Of a stretch of DNA of 14,295 bases, positions 1 to 6,822 are shown in pieces; within the stretch, counting starts at the first letter, position 1; every line of letters begins with the position of its first letter. Position numbers and translations under genes: made by a program. The notes beneath the pieces were generated by a model, which did no database searches, had not been told where the DNA came from, and was given only the letters and a program-made list of their open reading frames with translations. The stretch is from contig JBJOQW010000207.1 of NCBI GenBank assembly GCA_046049665.1, positions 1-14,295 of the forward strand, written 5' to 3'. Source of the stretch: JAAFHS01 sp046049665 (GTDB lineage Bacteria; Pseudomonadota; Alphaproteobacteria; Rhodobacterales; Rhodobacteraceae).

Positions 1-215
1 GCCTGTGTGACGCGCCCGTGCAGCGCGTTCCATGTCAGCGTCTGGGCCTTGTCCGTGGGGCCGGATGTGATCTGGAACGAAATTGCCGGACGCGCGCCAT
101 GGGCAGCCTTGGTGCGTGACAGGAATTCGTACATGGATTTGGCATGGCTGCCATCATCCCAAGGCCCTTTCGCCTCAAGCGCGCGAATGTCCGCAATGGA
201 TGCGAATGCTGTCAT
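1..215 (-). CDS. acyl-CoA synthetase (AMP-forming), N-terminal fragment
   Basis: Only the first ~71 codons are inside the window; the gene continues past the left edge. The reverse-strand ATG at 215-213 is preceded by a strong ribosome binding site (GGGAGGACGG just upstream). The translation begins MTAFASIADIRALEAKG and continues through SRTKAAHGARPAISFQ and TLTWNALHGRVTQ. This matches, from memory, the N-terminus of the ~630-residue AMP-binding acyl-CoA synthetases common in Rhodobacteraceae, where the TLTW segment opens the adenylate-forming domain. Such enzymes activate a carboxylic acid with ATP and load it onto CoA in the cytoplasm. The substrate cannot be told, since the AMP-binding and CoA motifs lie outside the window. 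It is transcribed in the same direction as the ABC exporter, 116 bp downstream of that gene's stop. The family call rests on this short N-terminus only. Confidence 0.7.
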   Translation of the reverse strand, partial: MTAFASIADIRALEAKGPWDDGSHAKSMYEFLSRTKAAHGARPAISFQITSGPTDKAQTLTWNALHGRVTQ

Positions 216-305
216 ACCGTCCTCCCAAACGATGTCCCGGTTTGCCCGCGGATTGTTAGCTTTCAGAATTGGGGATGAATGCACAATGCCGCAAGCCTTT
301 CCTGC

Positions 306-342
306 ACAGAAAACGCAGCGTCAGGTGGCTTTCACGCCTGAC
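306..342 (-). terminator. weak hairpin, possible terminator of the ABC exporter gene
   Basis: On the minus strand a 6-bp stem (GTCAGG with CCTGAC, plus-strand 337-342 and 320-325, 11-nt loop) overlaps the exporter's stop codon and is followed 6 nt later by TTTT. The stem is short, the loop long and the T-run offset, so this is a poor intrinsic terminator. It is the only candidate between the exporter and the acyl-CoA synthetase gene. Confidence 0.25.
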
Positions 343-2119
343 CATCCGTGAATTGCAGCCGCGCAAGCCGGGCATAAAGGCCGCCTGCGGCCACCAGCGC
401 CTCATGCGTGCCTTCGTCAACGATGCGGCCATGGTCGAACACGATGATCCGGTCCGCGCGTTTCACTGTGGCGAGCCTGTGCGCCACAACCAGCGTCGTG
501 CGCCCGCGTGACAGTGTTTCCACGGCAGACTGAACCGCCGCTTCGCTTTCCGCATCAAGGGCCGAGGTCGCCTCATCCAACAGCAGGATGGGGGCATCGC
601 GCAGGATGGCGCGGGCAATGGCGATGCGCTGCTTTTGCCCGCCAGACAGCATCACGCCGCGTTCGCCAAGCGCGCTGTCATAGCCCTGCGGCAAGGCGGC
701 GATGAAATCATGCGCGGCGGCGGCGCGTGCGGCGGCCTCGACCTCGGCATCTGATGCCTCGGGGCGGCCAAAGCGGATGTTGTCGCGCGCAGAGGCCGCA
801 AAGATGACCGGGTCTTGCGGCACAAGCGCGATATGACGGCGGAAATCAGTGCGCGACATGCTGGTCAGCGGCACGCCGTCCAACAGGATTTCGCCTTCCT
901 GCGGATCATAAAAGCGCATCAGCAATTGCAGGATCGTGGTCTTGCCCGCGCCCGATGGCCCGACCAAGGCCACCGTCTGCCCCGGTTTCACCTGCAGGCT
1001 GACCCCGTCCAACGCGCTGACCGTGGGCCGTGCCGGATAGCGGAAGGCCACATCGCGGAACGTAATCTCACCGCGCACAGGCGTGGCCAGCGCGCGCGGC
1101 TGTGCCGGGTCCAGCACAGAATCCTGCGTGTTCAGAATTTCGACCAGCCGTTCGGTGGCACCCGAGGCCCGCTGCAATTCGCCCCAGATTTCGGACAGGG
1201 CCCCCACCGCCCCCGCGACCATCACGGCGTAGATCACGAACTGCACAAGCTCGCCCGGTGTCATGGCACCTGCCCGTACATCGCGCGCACCAATCCACAG
1301 CACGCCGACGATGCCCGTGAACACCAGAAAGATCACGATCACGGTCATGACAGCCCGCGTCGCGATCCGTGTCTTGGCTGACAGGAATGATTTTTCGGTC
1401 ACGTCACCAAACAGCGCCTTGGTCTTGGCTTCATGCGTAAAGGCCTGCACGGCCTGCACGGCTGTCAGCGCCTCGGTCGCCTGCCCCGAAGATGCCGCGA
1501 TCCAATCCTGATTTTCGCGGCTCAGGCGGCGCAGTTTGCGCCCCAGCACAATGATCGGCACTACCACGGCAGGCACGACCAGCAGTACCAGCAGTGTCAG
1601 CTTGGACGAGGTCAAGAACAGCAAGACCAAGCCACCCAGCAACATCAACAGGTTACGCAGCGCGATGGAAACGGACGATCCGATGACTGACAGGATCAGC
1701 GTGGTATCGGTGGACAAACGGCTGACGATTTCACCGGTCATCAGGCGTTCAAAGAAAGCGGGTGACAGGCCCATCACCCGGTCAAACAGCGCAAGGCGGA
1801 TGTCGGCCACCACACGTTCACCCAGACGCGTCACAAAGTAATAGCGCAGGCCCGTCCCCACAGCCAGCAAGGCCGCAATGCCGATGGCCGCGCCGAAATA
1901 CTGATCAAGGATCTGAGTCGTTCCGGCATTGAAATTGTCCACGACGCGGCGCACGGCAAGCGGCAGGATCAGGCTGACACCCGCCGTCAGAACAAGCGCC
2001 AGCAGCGCCAGCACCAGCAGGCCACGATAGGGCCGCAGGAATGGCAACAGCCCACGCAGGGAGCCTACGCGTTTTGACTTTGCGCGCTCTTCAAGGGGTT
2101 GCTCTGCCATGGGCTGCAT
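332..2119 (-). CDS. ABC exporter half-transporter (MsbA-type, fused permease/ATPase)
   Basis: A 595-residue type I ABC exporter half-molecule, expected to dimerise in the inner membrane and export lipids, drugs or other hydrophobic substrates using ATP. The N-terminal half (about 25-330) holds six hydrophobic spans, beginning near LLPFLRPYRGLLVLALLAL. The C-terminal half is a complete nucleotide-binding domain: Walker A GPSGAGKT at 387-394, signature LSGGQ at 491-495, Walker B ILLLDE ending at D515-E516, and the H-loop histidine at 547 (VAHR). Length and order fit the MsbA-related family. The start at 2119 has no convincing ribosome binding site; a second in-frame ATG four codons in (MAEQPL) is equally possible. 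No membrane-fusion or outer-membrane partner is adjacent. The transported substrate cannot be inferred. The gene diverges from the haloacid dehalogenase operon across a 109-bp gap. Confidence 0.9.
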   Translation of the reverse strand: MQPMAEQPLEERAKSKRVGSLRGLLPFLRPYRGLLVLALLALVLTAGVSLILPLAVRRVVDNFNAGTTQILDQYFGAAIGIAALLAVGTGLRYYFVTRLGERVVADIRLALFDRVMGLSPAFFERLMTGEIVSRLSTDTTLILSVIGSSVSIALRNLLMLLGGLVLLFLTSSKLTLLVLLVVPAVVVPIIVLGRKLRRLSRENQDWIAASSGQATEALTAVQAVQAFTHEAKTKALFGDVTEKSFLSAKTRIATRAVMTVIVIFLVFTGIVGVLWIGARDVRAGAMTPGELVQFVIYAVMVAGAVGALSEIWGELQRASGATERLVEILNTQDSVLDPAQPRALATPVRGEITFRDVAFRYPARPTVSALDGVSLQVKPGQTVALVGPSGAGKTTILQLLMRFYDPQEGEILLDGVPLTSMSRTDFRRHIALVPQDPVIFAASARDNIRFGRPEASDAEVEAAARAAAAHDFIAALPQGYDSALGERGVMLSGGQKQRIAIARAILRDAPILLLDEATSALDAESEAAVQSAVETLSRGRTTLVVAHRLATVKRADRIIVFDHGRIVDEGTHEALVAAGGLYARLARLQFTDGQA

Positions 2120-2195
2120 CTAGCGGCGATTGCCGCAGGGTTCAAGGCGGGGCGTTGCGGCACTTTCCCTTTCCGCCGCCTTGTGCAACTCTGCG

Positions 2196-2221
2196 CCGAC
2201 CGGGGGGGCCGACCGGGGGGG
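2196..2221. repeat. perfect 13-bp tandem repeat with G7 tracts, directly before a start codon
   Basis: Two head-to-tail perfect copies of CCGACCGGGGGGG occupy 2196-2208 and 2209-2221. The second copy ends 7 bp before the ATG of the haloacid dehalogenase gene, so its G7 run takes the place of a normal Shine-Dalgarno sequence. The unit length is not a multiple of three and the homopolymer runs are prone to slippage, so copy or tract number could vary and alter the leader. Confidence 0.85.
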
Positions 2222-2228
2222 CGGGCTG

Positions 2229-2903
2229 ATGACACTAACAACATTGGTCTTTGATGCCTATGGCACCTTGTTCGATGTGGCGGGGGCTGCACGACAGGCC
2301 GCCGCGGAAACGCCTGCATTGGCTGAGCTTTGGCCCCGGCTGGCGGCAGACTGGCGGGCCAAACAGCTCGAATACACATGGTTGCGGGCGATTACCGGGG
2401 ATTACCGCGATTTTGCCGGGGTCACGGCAGATGCGCTGGATTGGGCGATGGAACGGCATGGGGTAGAGGCTGCGTTGCGTGGGCGGATGCTCGCCCTGTA
2501 TGACGTGCTTCCCGCCTTTGCCGAAGTGGCTGGGGTGCTGGCGCAGTTGCAAGGGCAGGCGCGGCTGGCGATCCTGTCCAATGGCACGCCTGCGATGCTG
2601 GCGGCGGCGGTGTCACACGCGGGGCTGGACGGGGTGTTCGAGGCCGTGCTGTCGGTTGATGCTTTGCGCACCTACAAACCGGCGGATGCGGTTTATGATA
2701 TGGTGCAGGCAAACATGGGCGTGGCGCGGTCTGAGGTGATGTTTGTGTCTTCCAATGGTTGGGATGCGGCGGGGGCGGCGCGGTATGGGTTCCGCACCGT
2801 CTGGGTGAACCGCATGGGCCTGCCGGGTGACAGGCTTGGTGCTGGCCCCTGGCAAACCTTGTCTGATTTGTCTGCGTTGCCAGCTGTATGGGCCACAGCA
2901 TGA
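2229..2903 (+). CDS. haloacid dehalogenase, type II (L-2-haloacid dehalogenase-like)
   Basis: 224-residue HAD-superfamily enzyme. Known L-2-haloacid dehalogenases hydrolyse short 2-haloalkanoic acids to 2-hydroxy acids through an aspartyl ester. Every active-site element of that group is visible: nucleophile Asp9 with Thr13 in FDAYGTLFD, Arg43 in WRAKQLEYTW, Ser117-Asn118 in LSNGTP, Lys150 and Tyr156 in YKPADAVYD, and the closing VSSNGWDAAGA with Ser174, Asn176 and Asp179. Length matches the family (about 220-230). I chose the ATG at 2229 because homology begins there; an open frame extends upstream to 2130 but reads through the 13-bp tandem repeat and looks non-coding. It is the first gene of a tightly packed operon, overlapping the next gene by ATGA. 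Specific dehalogenase activity is inferred from residues; the true substrate could be another small acid. Confidence 0.88.
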   Translation: MTLTTLVFDAYGTLFDVAGAARQAAAETPALAELWPRLAADWRAKQLEYTWLRAITGDYRDFAGVTADALDWAMERHGVEAALRGRMLALYDVLPAFAEVAGVLAQLQGQARLAILSNGTPAMLAAAVSHAGLDGVFEAVLSVDALRTYKPADAVYDMVQANMGVARSEVMFVSSNGWDAAGAARYGFRTVWVNRMGLPGDRLGAGPWQTLSDLSALPAVWATA

Positions 2904-3721
2904 GCATGTTCACCGCCGCAGATGGCACGCCGCTGCACTATGATGACCGGGGCGAGGGTATGGCTTTGCTGTGCCTGTCGGGCCTGACCCGCACGATGGG
3001 CGATTTTCAGTATCTGATGCCGCATCTGCCGCCATGCCGCGTAATCCGCATGGATTACCGGGGGCGCGGCGGCAGTGGATGGTCCGGGGCGGAAAGCTAT
3101 ACCGTGGTGCAAGAGGCGGCGGATGCGCTGGCTTTGCTGGATCATCTGGGGGTGGAGAAGGCAGCCATCCTTGGCACATCGCGCGGGGGGCTGATCGGGA
3201 TGTATCTGGGGGCCGTGGCGCGCGACCGGCTGCTGGGGCTGTGCCTGAACGATGTGGGCCCGGTGCTGGAACGCGAAGGGCTGGTGCGGATACAGGATTA
3301 CGTGGGGCGCAACCCGGTGGCCAGAACGCATGAGGCCTATGCTGCGGCCATGCCGCGCCACAACCCCGGCTTTGCAGGCGTGCCGACGGACCGCTGGCTG
3401 GCCGAGGCGCATCTGCATGCAAAGGTGACGGACACAGGGCTGGCCATCACCTATGACCCGGCCCTTCGTGACAGCTTTCTGGCCAGCATGGCGGCACCTG
3501 CGGGCGATGCCTGGCCCTTGTTTGATGCTTTGGCGGGCTTGCCCCTGGCGTTGATCCGGGGGGCAAATTCGGATTTGCTTTCCGCAGAAACGGCTGCGGA
3601 AATGCTGCGCCGCAGGCCGGACATGATCTTTGCATCTGTGCCCGACCGCGCGCATATTCCGTTTCTGGATGAACCGGAAAGCCTGCGCGCAATCCACGCG
3701 TTTTTGAAGGCCTGCACATGA
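2900..3721 (+). CDS. alpha/beta-fold hydrolase
   Basis: 273 residues if translation starts at the ATG at 2900, which overlaps the previous stop as ATGA; ATGs at 2888 and 2906 are alternatives. The catalytic triad of the alpha/beta hydrolase fold is visible: nucleophile Ser94 in the elbow GTSRGG, a probable acid Asp225 in GANSDLL, and His252 in DRAHIPFLDEPES. The oxyanion region is CLSGLTR near the N-terminus, followed by the MDYRGRGGSGW strand-turn. No signal peptide is seen, so it is cytoplasmic. Sequence alone does not separate an esterase, lactonase or C-C hydrolase. It sits between a haloacid dehalogenase and a PLP dehydratase with overlaps at both ends, so the three are almost certainly co-translated and may act on related small hydroxy-acid or ester metabolites. 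Confidence 0.88.
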   Translation: MSMFTAADGTPLHYDDRGEGMALLCLSGLTRTMGDFQYLMPHLPPCRVIRMDYRGRGGSGWSGAESYTVVQEAADALALLDHLGVEKAAILGTSRGGLIGMYLGAVARDRLLGLCLNDVGPVLEREGLVRIQDYVGRNPVARTHEAYAAAMPRHNPGFAGVPTDRWLAEAHLHAKVTDTGLAITYDPALRDSFLASMAAPAGDAWPLFDALAGLPLALIRGANSDLLSAETAAEMLRRRPDMIFASVPDRAHIPFLDEPESLRAIHAFLKACT

Positions 3722-4674
3722 CGGATATTGCACAGATCACCGCGGCGGCGGCGCGGATTGCGGGGCATGCGCGCCTGACACCCCTGCTGGAAAGCGATAC
3801 GCTGAATGACGTGGCGGGACGCAGGGTGCTGGTCAAGGCGGAATGCTTGCAGCGTACGGGCAGCTTCAAGTTTCGCGGGGCGTGGAATGCGCTGTCGTGC
3901 CTGCCTGCGGGCAAGGGGGTGCTGGCCTATTCGTCAGGCAACCATGCGCAGGGTGTGGCGCTGTCGGCGCGGTTGCAGGGGCGGGTGGCGGTGATCGTGA
4001 TGCCGGCTGATGCGCCAGCGGTAAAGATTGCGAATACAAAGGGTTATGGGGCAGAGGTGGTGCTGTATGACCGCACGCGGGAAGACCGCGATGCGATCGG
4101 GGCGGCCTTGGCGGCCACGCGGGGGCTGCATCTGGTCAGGCCGTTTGATGATGCGGATGTGATTGCAGGGCAAGGCACTGTGGGGTTGGAGATTGCCACG
4201 CAGGCGGCAGAGGCGGGCGTTTCGGCGGGCGCGGTGCTGACGTGCTGTGGCGGCGGGGGGCTGACGGCAGGGATCGCGGTTGCACTGGCCGTCCATGCGC
4301 CGGGGTTGCGGGTGCAGCCTGTAGAGCCTGTGGGGTTTGATGATGTAGGGCAATCTTTGGCGCAGGGCCGCATCATGAAGCATCAGGGGCAGGCCACCAT
4401 CTGCGACGCGATCATGACGCCCGCGCCGGGGGGCGTGACCTTTCCGATCATGCAGGCGCATTGCGGGCCGGGGGTGGCGGTGACCGATGATGACGTGCGC
4501 CGGGCCATGGCGCTGGCCTTTACGCATTTGCGCATCGTGGTAGAACCCGGGGGTGCGGTCGCGTTGACAGCGGCGCTGTTCCATGGAGGTGAGGGCCCGG
4601 TGATCTGCACCGCCTCGGGTGGCAATGTGGACCCGGTGCTGTTTCAGCAAGTGCTGCGCGACAGCACGGCTTGA
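3718..4674 (+). CDS. PLP-dependent threonine/serine dehydratase (fold type II)
   Basis: 318-residue fold-type II PLP enzyme. The Schiff-base lysine is Lys51 in GSFKFRGAWNAL, the substrate carboxylate loop is SSGNHAQG (72-79), and the glycine-rich phosphate cradle is CCGGGGLTAG (from C176). It resembles the catabolic threonine/serine dehydratase and serine racemase/hydroxyaspartate dehydratase group, which deaminates beta-hydroxy amino acids to 2-oxo acids. The C-terminal ACT-like regulatory domain of biosynthetic IlvA is absent, so feedback control by isoleucine is not expected. The start ATG at 3718 overlaps the preceding stop (ATGA), making this the third member of a coupled operon. A 63-bp AT-richer gap follows. 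Which hydroxy amino acid is used cannot be read from the sequence. Confidence 0.9.
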   Translation: MTDIAQITAAAARIAGHARLTPLLESDTLNDVAGRRVLVKAECLQRTGSFKFRGAWNALSCLPAGKGVLAYSSGNHAQGVALSARLQGRVAVIVMPADAPAVKIANTKGYGAEVVLYDRTREDRDAIGAALAATRGLHLVRPFDDADVIAGQGTVGLEIATQAAEAGVSAGAVLTCCGGGGLTAGIAVALAVHAPGLRVQPVEPVGFDDVGQSLAQGRIMKHQGQATICDAIMTPAPGGVTFPIMQAHCGPGVAVTDDDVRRAMALAFTHLRIVVEPGGAVALTAALFHGGEGPVICTASGGNVDPVLFQQVLRDSTA

Positions 4675-4737
4675 TCTTTTCAAACATTCACCTGCGCTTT
4701 CCCACCGTTCCTTCCGCAAAATAAGCACAAATCGCAC

Positions 4738-5526
4738 ATGCCCCTGATCTATCTGAACACCCTTCGCCTGAACGCCGACATCAGCGGCCCCGCCCATGGC
4801 CCGGCCCTTGTGCTGCTGCATGCGCTTGGCACCAATCTGACCCTGTGGGATGACATCCTGCCGCTTTTGCCCACCGGCCTGCGCATTCTGCGGCTTGATC
4901 TGCGGGGGCATGGCGCATCAGACACCCCTGCCCCGCCCTATGCCATGGGCGCGCTGATCCGTGATGTTGAACTGGCCATGGAGCACTTTGCCCTGAAGGA
5001 CGCGGTCGTGCTGGGCCTGTCGCTGGGCGGAATGGTCGCGCAAGGCTTGGCCACCAAACGGCTGGACCTTGTGCGCGCGCTGATCCTGTCGAACACGGCG
5101 GCCAAGATCGGCTCTGCCGATCTGTGGACCACGCGCATCGCCGAAGTGCAGGCAAAGGGCCTTGAGGATTATGCGACGGGCGCGATGGAGCGGATGTTTG
5201 GCCGTAACTGGCGCGCGGAACCCGGCATGCCGCGCATCCGGGCCATGCTGACAGGCACGCATCCCGATGGCTGGACAGGCTGCGCTGCCGCGATTGCGGG
5301 CACCGATTTCTACACTCCCACCGCCGCGCTGCGCCTGCCCACCCTTGCCATTGCGGGCGCCAATGATGGCACGACCCCGCCTGATCTTGTGCGCGAAACG
5401 GCTGACCTGATCCCCGGCAGCCAGTTCCGGCTGATCAGGGGCGCGGGGCATTTTCCGCTGGTTGAAAAGCCTGCCGAATACGCCGCCATCATCAGCACCT
5501 TCCTGCATGACATCGGCCATATCTGA
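4738..5526 (+). CDS. pcaD: 3-oxoadipate enol-lactonase-like alpha/beta hydrolase
   Basis: 262-residue alpha/beta hydrolase resembling PcaD, which hydrolyses 3-oxoadipate enol-lactone to 3-oxoadipate in the protocatechuate branch of aromatic degradation. Visible hallmarks: LLHALGTNLTLWDD (oxyanion region, 26-39), DLRGHGASD (54-62), nucleophile elbow GLSLGG with Ser95, acid Asp210 in GANDGTTPP, and His238 in GAGHFPLVEKP. Length matches PcaD (about 260). No clear Shine-Dalgarno precedes the ATG at 4738, and I found no convincing -35/-10 pair in the 63-bp upstream gap. No other pca gene (pcaB, C, G, H, I, J) is in the window, so the PcaD role is uncertain; a paralogue acting on another lactone or ester is plausible. 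A TetA-like exporter starts 36 bp downstream on the same strand. Confidence 0.75.
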   Translation: MPLIYLNTLRLNADISGPAHGPALVLLHALGTNLTLWDDILPLLPTGLRILRLDLRGHGASDTPAPPYAMGALIRDVELAMEHFALKDAVVLGLSLGGMVAQGLATKRLDLVRALILSNTAAKIGSADLWTTRIAEVQAKGLEDYATGAMERMFGRNWRAEPGMPRIRAMLTGTHPDGWTGCAAAIAGTDFYTPTAALRLPTLAIAGANDGTTPPDLVRETADLIPGSQFRLIRGAGHFPLVEKPAEYAAIISTFLHDIGHI

Positions 5527-5562
5527 TCTGGCATCTGCCCCACGCCACCCATAAGGTGCCGC

Positions 5563-6798
5563 ATGGCCCAGAAGAACCTTGCTCCGAAAAACCTTGCCCT
5601 GACCTTCATTCTGACCACCGTCACGCTGGATGCCATCGGCATTGGCCTGATGTTTCCCGTCATGCCGGACCTGATCGAAGGGCTGACCGGGCTGAACATC
5701 GGGCAGGCCGCCCTGTGGGGCGGTATCCTGTCAGCCTCATTTGCCATCATGCAGTTTCTGTGCGGCCCCGCTTTGGGGGCGCTGTCAGACCGCTATGGCC
5801 GCCGCCCTATTCTGCTGGTCTCGTTGTTCGTGATGGGACTTGATTACATCGTCATGGCCATGGCCCCCACCATCTGGCTGCTGCTGATGGCGCGCATCAT
5901 TTCGGGCATCACCGCTGCCACCTATTCCACCGCCACGGCCTTCATCGCCGATATCACCCCACCCGAAGAACGCGGCCGCCGCTTTGGCCTGATCGGGGCG
6001 GGCTTTGGCATTGGCTTTGTGCTGGGCCCCCTGATCGGCGGCCTGCTCGCCACGATTGACCTGCACGCCCCCTTCTATGCGGCCGCCGCATTGGCCTTTG
6101 CCAACATGGCTTTCGGCTATTTTGTACTGCCCGAAACCGTGACCGATGCCACCCGCCGTCCCTTTGCCATTGCGCGCGCCAACCCGTTCAGCGCCCTGCG
6201 CGCTGTCAGCCGCCTGCCCGGTATCCGCCGCACACTGCTGGTATTCCTGATCCTGTCCATCGCCATGGGCGTTTATGCGGCGATCTGGAGCTATTATGGT
6301 CAGGCCGCCTTTGGCTGGTCGACCTCGATGGTGGGCGTGTCCTTGGCCATTTACGGCGTGTCCTTCGCACTTGGGCAGATTTTGCTGGTCGGCCCGCTGA
6401 TCCGCCGGTTCGGCGAGGCGCGCGCGGCCACCTTTGGCATGTGCGTTAACATCGCAACATTGACTGCCCTTGGCCTGGTAAATGCAGGCTGGCTGGCGCT
6501 GCTCATCACGCCGCTGACAGCACTTGGCGGTGTGACCACCCCCGCGCTGCAGGCCATTGCCAGCCGCGCCACGCCTGCCAATGCCCAGGGCGAATTGCAG
6601 GGGGTAATGTCATCGCTGCAAGCCATCGCCACCATCGCCGCCCCCCTGCTGATGACCAACACCTTTGCCGCCTTTACGGCACCGGGGGCCGCTGTCCATT
6701 TGCCCGGCGCGCCCTTCCTTTTGGCCGCCATGCTGATGGTCATCTGCGTCACGCTGCATGTCGCAGGCATGCGCGCGGGGTCTGGCAAGACGGCCTAG
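5563..6798 (+). CDS. MFS transporter, TCR/Tet (TetA-like drug:H+ antiporter) family
   Basis: 411 residues, hydrophobic throughout with about 12 predicted membrane spans, so an inner-membrane exporter of the major facilitator superfamily. TetA-group features are visible: Asp23 in the first helix (LDAIGIGLMFP), loop 2-3 motif A GALSDRYGRRP (72-82), and antiporter motif C in helix 5, GFVLGPLIGG (151-160). The family swaps protons for tetracycline or other compounds, but chromosomal members often export unknown metabolites, and no TetR-type repressor is adjacent. The ATG at 5563 has a usable ribosome binding site (AAGGTG, 6 nt upstream). It lies in the middle of an apparent three-gene operon between the enol-lactonase-like hydrolase (36 bp upstream) and the enolase-superfamily enzyme (24 bp downstream). 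The coding strand is C-rich, unlike the previous operon. Confidence 0.88.
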   Translation: MAQKNLAPKNLALTFILTTVTLDAIGIGLMFPVMPDLIEGLTGLNIGQAALWGGILSASFAIMQFLCGPALGALSDRYGRRPILLVSLFVMGLDYIVMAMAPTIWLLLMARIISGITAATYSTATAFIADITPPEERGRRFGLIGAGFGIGFVLGPLIGGLLATIDLHAPFYAAAALAFANMAFGYFVLPETVTDATRRPFAIARANPFSALRAVSRLPGIRRTLLVFLILSIAMGVYAAIWSYYGQAAFGWSTSMVGVSLAIYGVSFALGQILLVGPLIRRFGEARAATFGMCVNIATLTALGLVNAGWLALLITPLTALGGVTTPALQAIASRATPANAQGELQGVMSSLQAIATIAAPLLMTNTFAAFTAPGAAVHLPGAPFLLAAMLMVICVTLHVAGMRAGSGKTA

Positions 6799-6822
6799 CT
6801 TTTGGCCAAACGGAGGGCCGCC

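Noticed and set aside
2130..2228. 33-codon N-terminal extension of the haloacid dehalogenase
   Set aside because: Homology with known dehalogenases starts at the ATG at 2229, and the upstream frame reads through the 13-bp tandem repeat.
2693..4911. Long minus-strand frames (346 and 325 codons) over the hydrolase and dehydratase genes
   Set aside because: Low-complexity His/Gln/Arg/Pro translations antisense to clear enzyme genes; no start signal and no recognisable motif.
6802..6822. TTG start for the enolase-family gene
   Set aside because: It would include the CGGAGG ribosome binding site of the ATG at 6823 inside the coding region.
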